Shown here piece by piece: positions 62,564 through 64,000 of a stretch of DNA of 64,000 nucleotides (position 1 is the first letter of the stretch; the number at the start of each line of letters is the position of its first letter). Position numbers and translations under genes: made by a program. Source of the DNA: VAZQ01 sp036557665 (GTDB lineage: Bacteria > Pseudomonadota > Alphaproteobacteria > Rhizobiales > Xanthobacteraceae); the NCBI GenBank assembly GCA_036557665.1, contig DATBHG010000063.1:62001-126000 (forward strand), read 5' to 3'. The notes under the pieces are model-generated. The model saw only the letters and a list, made by a program, of their open reading frames with translations. It did no database searches and was not told where the DNA came from.

Positions 62564-64000
62564 TCACGTTACCTGTGGCGCGGGCATATCGCTGATCAGG
62601 GCTCGCGCCAGGCGATCGATCAGGGCGAGCACGTCGGGGTGCTGCTCAGGGTGCCAGCGGGCAAGCAGATCCGCCAGACCGTGGCGGCGTGCAACGAGCA
62701 CGCGCTCGCACATCGACCTCCCGTCAGCCGTCAGCACGAGCTCGTCGAAAGGACGCTTCTCTGCGAGGCCGCGTACGCACAACGCGTTCAATGGCTGCGC
62801 CAGTGCCGGCTCAGGAACCTTCAGCTCGGAGCTGAGCGAGGCGAGCGTCATCGCGTCGCGCTCACCCAGGCGTGCCAGCATCCAAAGCTCCGCCGGCGGA
62901 AGGTCAACCCCAGCCCTTCGCGCGAGATCGGCGTAGACGCGCCAGCGATTTTCGCGCGCGACGAGCGCCGTGACGATGCGCTCGAGCTCCTCCAGCGACG
63001 TGGCATCCCGCGGCATCGCAAAGCTCTCGGCCAGGCCTTCCGCCGGAGCGGTATCGCGCAGCTCGATCTCGTACAGAAAGATGGTGAGTACAAAACCCAG
63101 CGCCCCGATGCAGGCCGCGACCAGGAACACCGGGCGCAGCGCGGCCATGACCGCATCGATGTATTCCTGATGCATGACCGGAGGCAAACCCCGGACTGCC
63201 GCAGGAACAGCACCGGTGAGAAAATCCATCCCTTGCGGCCCCAGGCCGGCATGCAGCCCGCTCGCGAAGATCGCGCCGAACAAGGCGACGCCGAGCGCAC
63301 CGCCAACCGATCGGAACAGCATCGTACCCGACGTGGCGACTCCGAGATATTTGTAGTCGACGCTGTTTTGCACGGCGAGGATGAGGACCTGCATGACCAT
63401 GCCCATGCCGAGGCCGAGCCACAATGCATCGAGCGAGGTCTGCCAGTCATGACTCTCGAGCGACAGCCGCGAGAGCATCACGAGCCCGAAGGTCATGATC
63501 GCCGTCCCGGCGACCGGGAACAGCTTGTAGCGCCCCCAGCGGCTGATAATACGGCCGCTCAAGATCGAGGTGATCAGCATTCCAAACATCATCGGCATCA
63601 GCATGAGGCCGGACGCGGAGGGGCTCACTCCCTTGGCGACCTGCAGATAAATCGGGAGAAAGGTAACCGCCCCGAAAAGCGAAAGCCCGATGATGAAGCC
63701 GACGGTGCTGGCCACCACGAAATTGCGGTTGCGAAAGAGATTCATTGGCAGAAGCGGCTCACGGGCATGCCATTCGACCGCGACGAAGCCTGCGGCGCCG
63801 AGGATGCTCACGCCCATGAGACTCAGCGCAAGGGGCGAGGTCCAGGCGACGCTCGTGCCCCCGAGACTGGTGAGCAGGATGGTGGCGGTGAGCGCCGCGG
63901 CGAGCAGGGCCCCGCCGGGGTAGTCGATCTCATGCCGCCGGCGTGTGCCGGGCGCGGGCAGCGCTGCGGCGATGACGAAGAGGGCGAGGAGGCCCGTCGG
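62564..64000 (-). CDS. DHA2-type MFS drug exporter fused to a winged-helix-like C-terminal domain (5' end outside window)
   Basis: The frame is open from the right edge to its stop, 478 codons, with no start in the window, so the N-terminal helices are missing. Visible helices follow the EmrB/QacA 14-TM pattern: YPGGALLAAALTATILLTSL, HAREPLLPMNLFRNRNFVVA, GAVTFLPIYLQVAKGVSPSA, SGLMLMPMMFGMLITSILSG, SVGGALGVALFGAIFASGLH. After the last helix (LGFVLTIFLYEIELRDT, near residue 310) come about 150 soluble residues with MarR-like winged-helix features (RRAGVDLPPAELWMLARLGE, LASLSSELKVPEPALAQPLN, RGLAEKRPFDELVLTADGRS). Drug or lipid export is likely; the fused regulator-like tail is unusual. Confidence 0.9.
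   Translation of the reverse strand, partial: PTGLLALFVIAAALPAPGTRRRHEIDYPGGALLAAALTATILLTSLGGTSVAWTSPLALSLMGVSILGAAGFVAVEWHAREPLLPMNLFRNRNFVVASTVGFIIGLSLFGAVTFLPIYLQVAKGVSPSASGLMLMPMMFGMLITSILSGRIISRWGRYKLFPVAGTAIMTFGLVMLSRLSLESHDWQTSLDALWLGLGMGMVMQVLILAVQNSVDYKYLGVATSGTMLFRSVGGALGVALFGAIFASGLHAGLGPQGMDFLTGAVPAAVRGLPPVMHQEYIDAVMAALRPVFLVAACIGALGFVLTIFLYEIELRDTAPAEGLAESFAMPRDATSLEELERIVTALVARENRWRVYADLARRAGVDLPPAELWMLARLGERDAMTLASLSSELKVPEPALAQPLNALCVRGLAEKRPFDELVLTADGRSMCERVLVARRHGLADLLARWHPEQHPDVLALIDRLARALISDMPAPQVT

Overview
The window looks like a chromosomal segment of an alphaproteobacterium, most likely order Hyphomicrobiales near Xanthobacteraceae/Bradyrhizobiaceae. That placement is inferred from gene families: a PodJ-like coiled-coil protein with the N-terminus typical of the order, a TIGR02301 protein, the S49 peptidase / small membrane protein / glyQ / glyS / ppdK / SleB neighbourhood, Bug-type solute receptors, and GC-rich coding DNA with GTG and TTG starts. 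Genes are dense on both strands. I see no rRNA, tRNA, CRISPR array, integrase or transposase.

Layout. (1) 1-12.6 kb is a mostly housekeeping and envelope-stress region: a PodJ-like gene leaving the left edge, an HtrA-like protein that has lost its catalytic triad, an intact DegP/HtrA protease, a PDZ lipoprotein, a secreted protein, an orphan YejA-type binding protein, a PPK2 kinase, a small lipoprotein, then an acetoacetate decarboxylase and 3-hydroxybutyrate dehydrogenase pair. (2) 13.2-31.7 kb is the outstanding feature: an 18.6 kb one-strand Tc (ABC) toxin locus. It holds a fused TcB-TcC cocoon protein (2583 aa) with an RHS core, autoproteolysis motif and a unique C-terminal effector region, followed by a TcA translocator split into TcA1 (2468 aa) and TcA2 (1096 aa) joined by an ATGA overlap. 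Together these can supply every structural part of an injectable protein-translocation toxin. (3) 31.8-49.6 kb: LLM monooxygenase, two Bug receptors, S49 peptidase, glyQ, CDGSH protein, glyS, DUF3096 protein, ppdK, PAS chemoreceptor, SleB hydrolase, MFS transporter and AcuI-like reductase. (4) 49.7-64 kb: secreted protein, DUF2339 protein, phosphatase, HD hydrolase, tag, a HepT/MntA pair, YgfZ, TIGR02301, NUDIX, SRAP, a D-2-hydroxyacid dehydrogenase, a frameshifted VapBC module, TsaC/Sua5, and a DHA2-type MFS pump fused to a winged-helix-like tail that runs off the right edge.

The main biological proposal is that region 2 encodes a complete Tc toxin with an inverted order (BC before A), a two-piece TcA carrying extra N-terminal modules, and an unrecognised lysine/glycine-rich, membrane-active-looking effector. 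Secondary points are two toxin-antitoxin modules that look inactivated, a pseudoprotease beside DegP, and several dispersed intergenic palindromic repeats.
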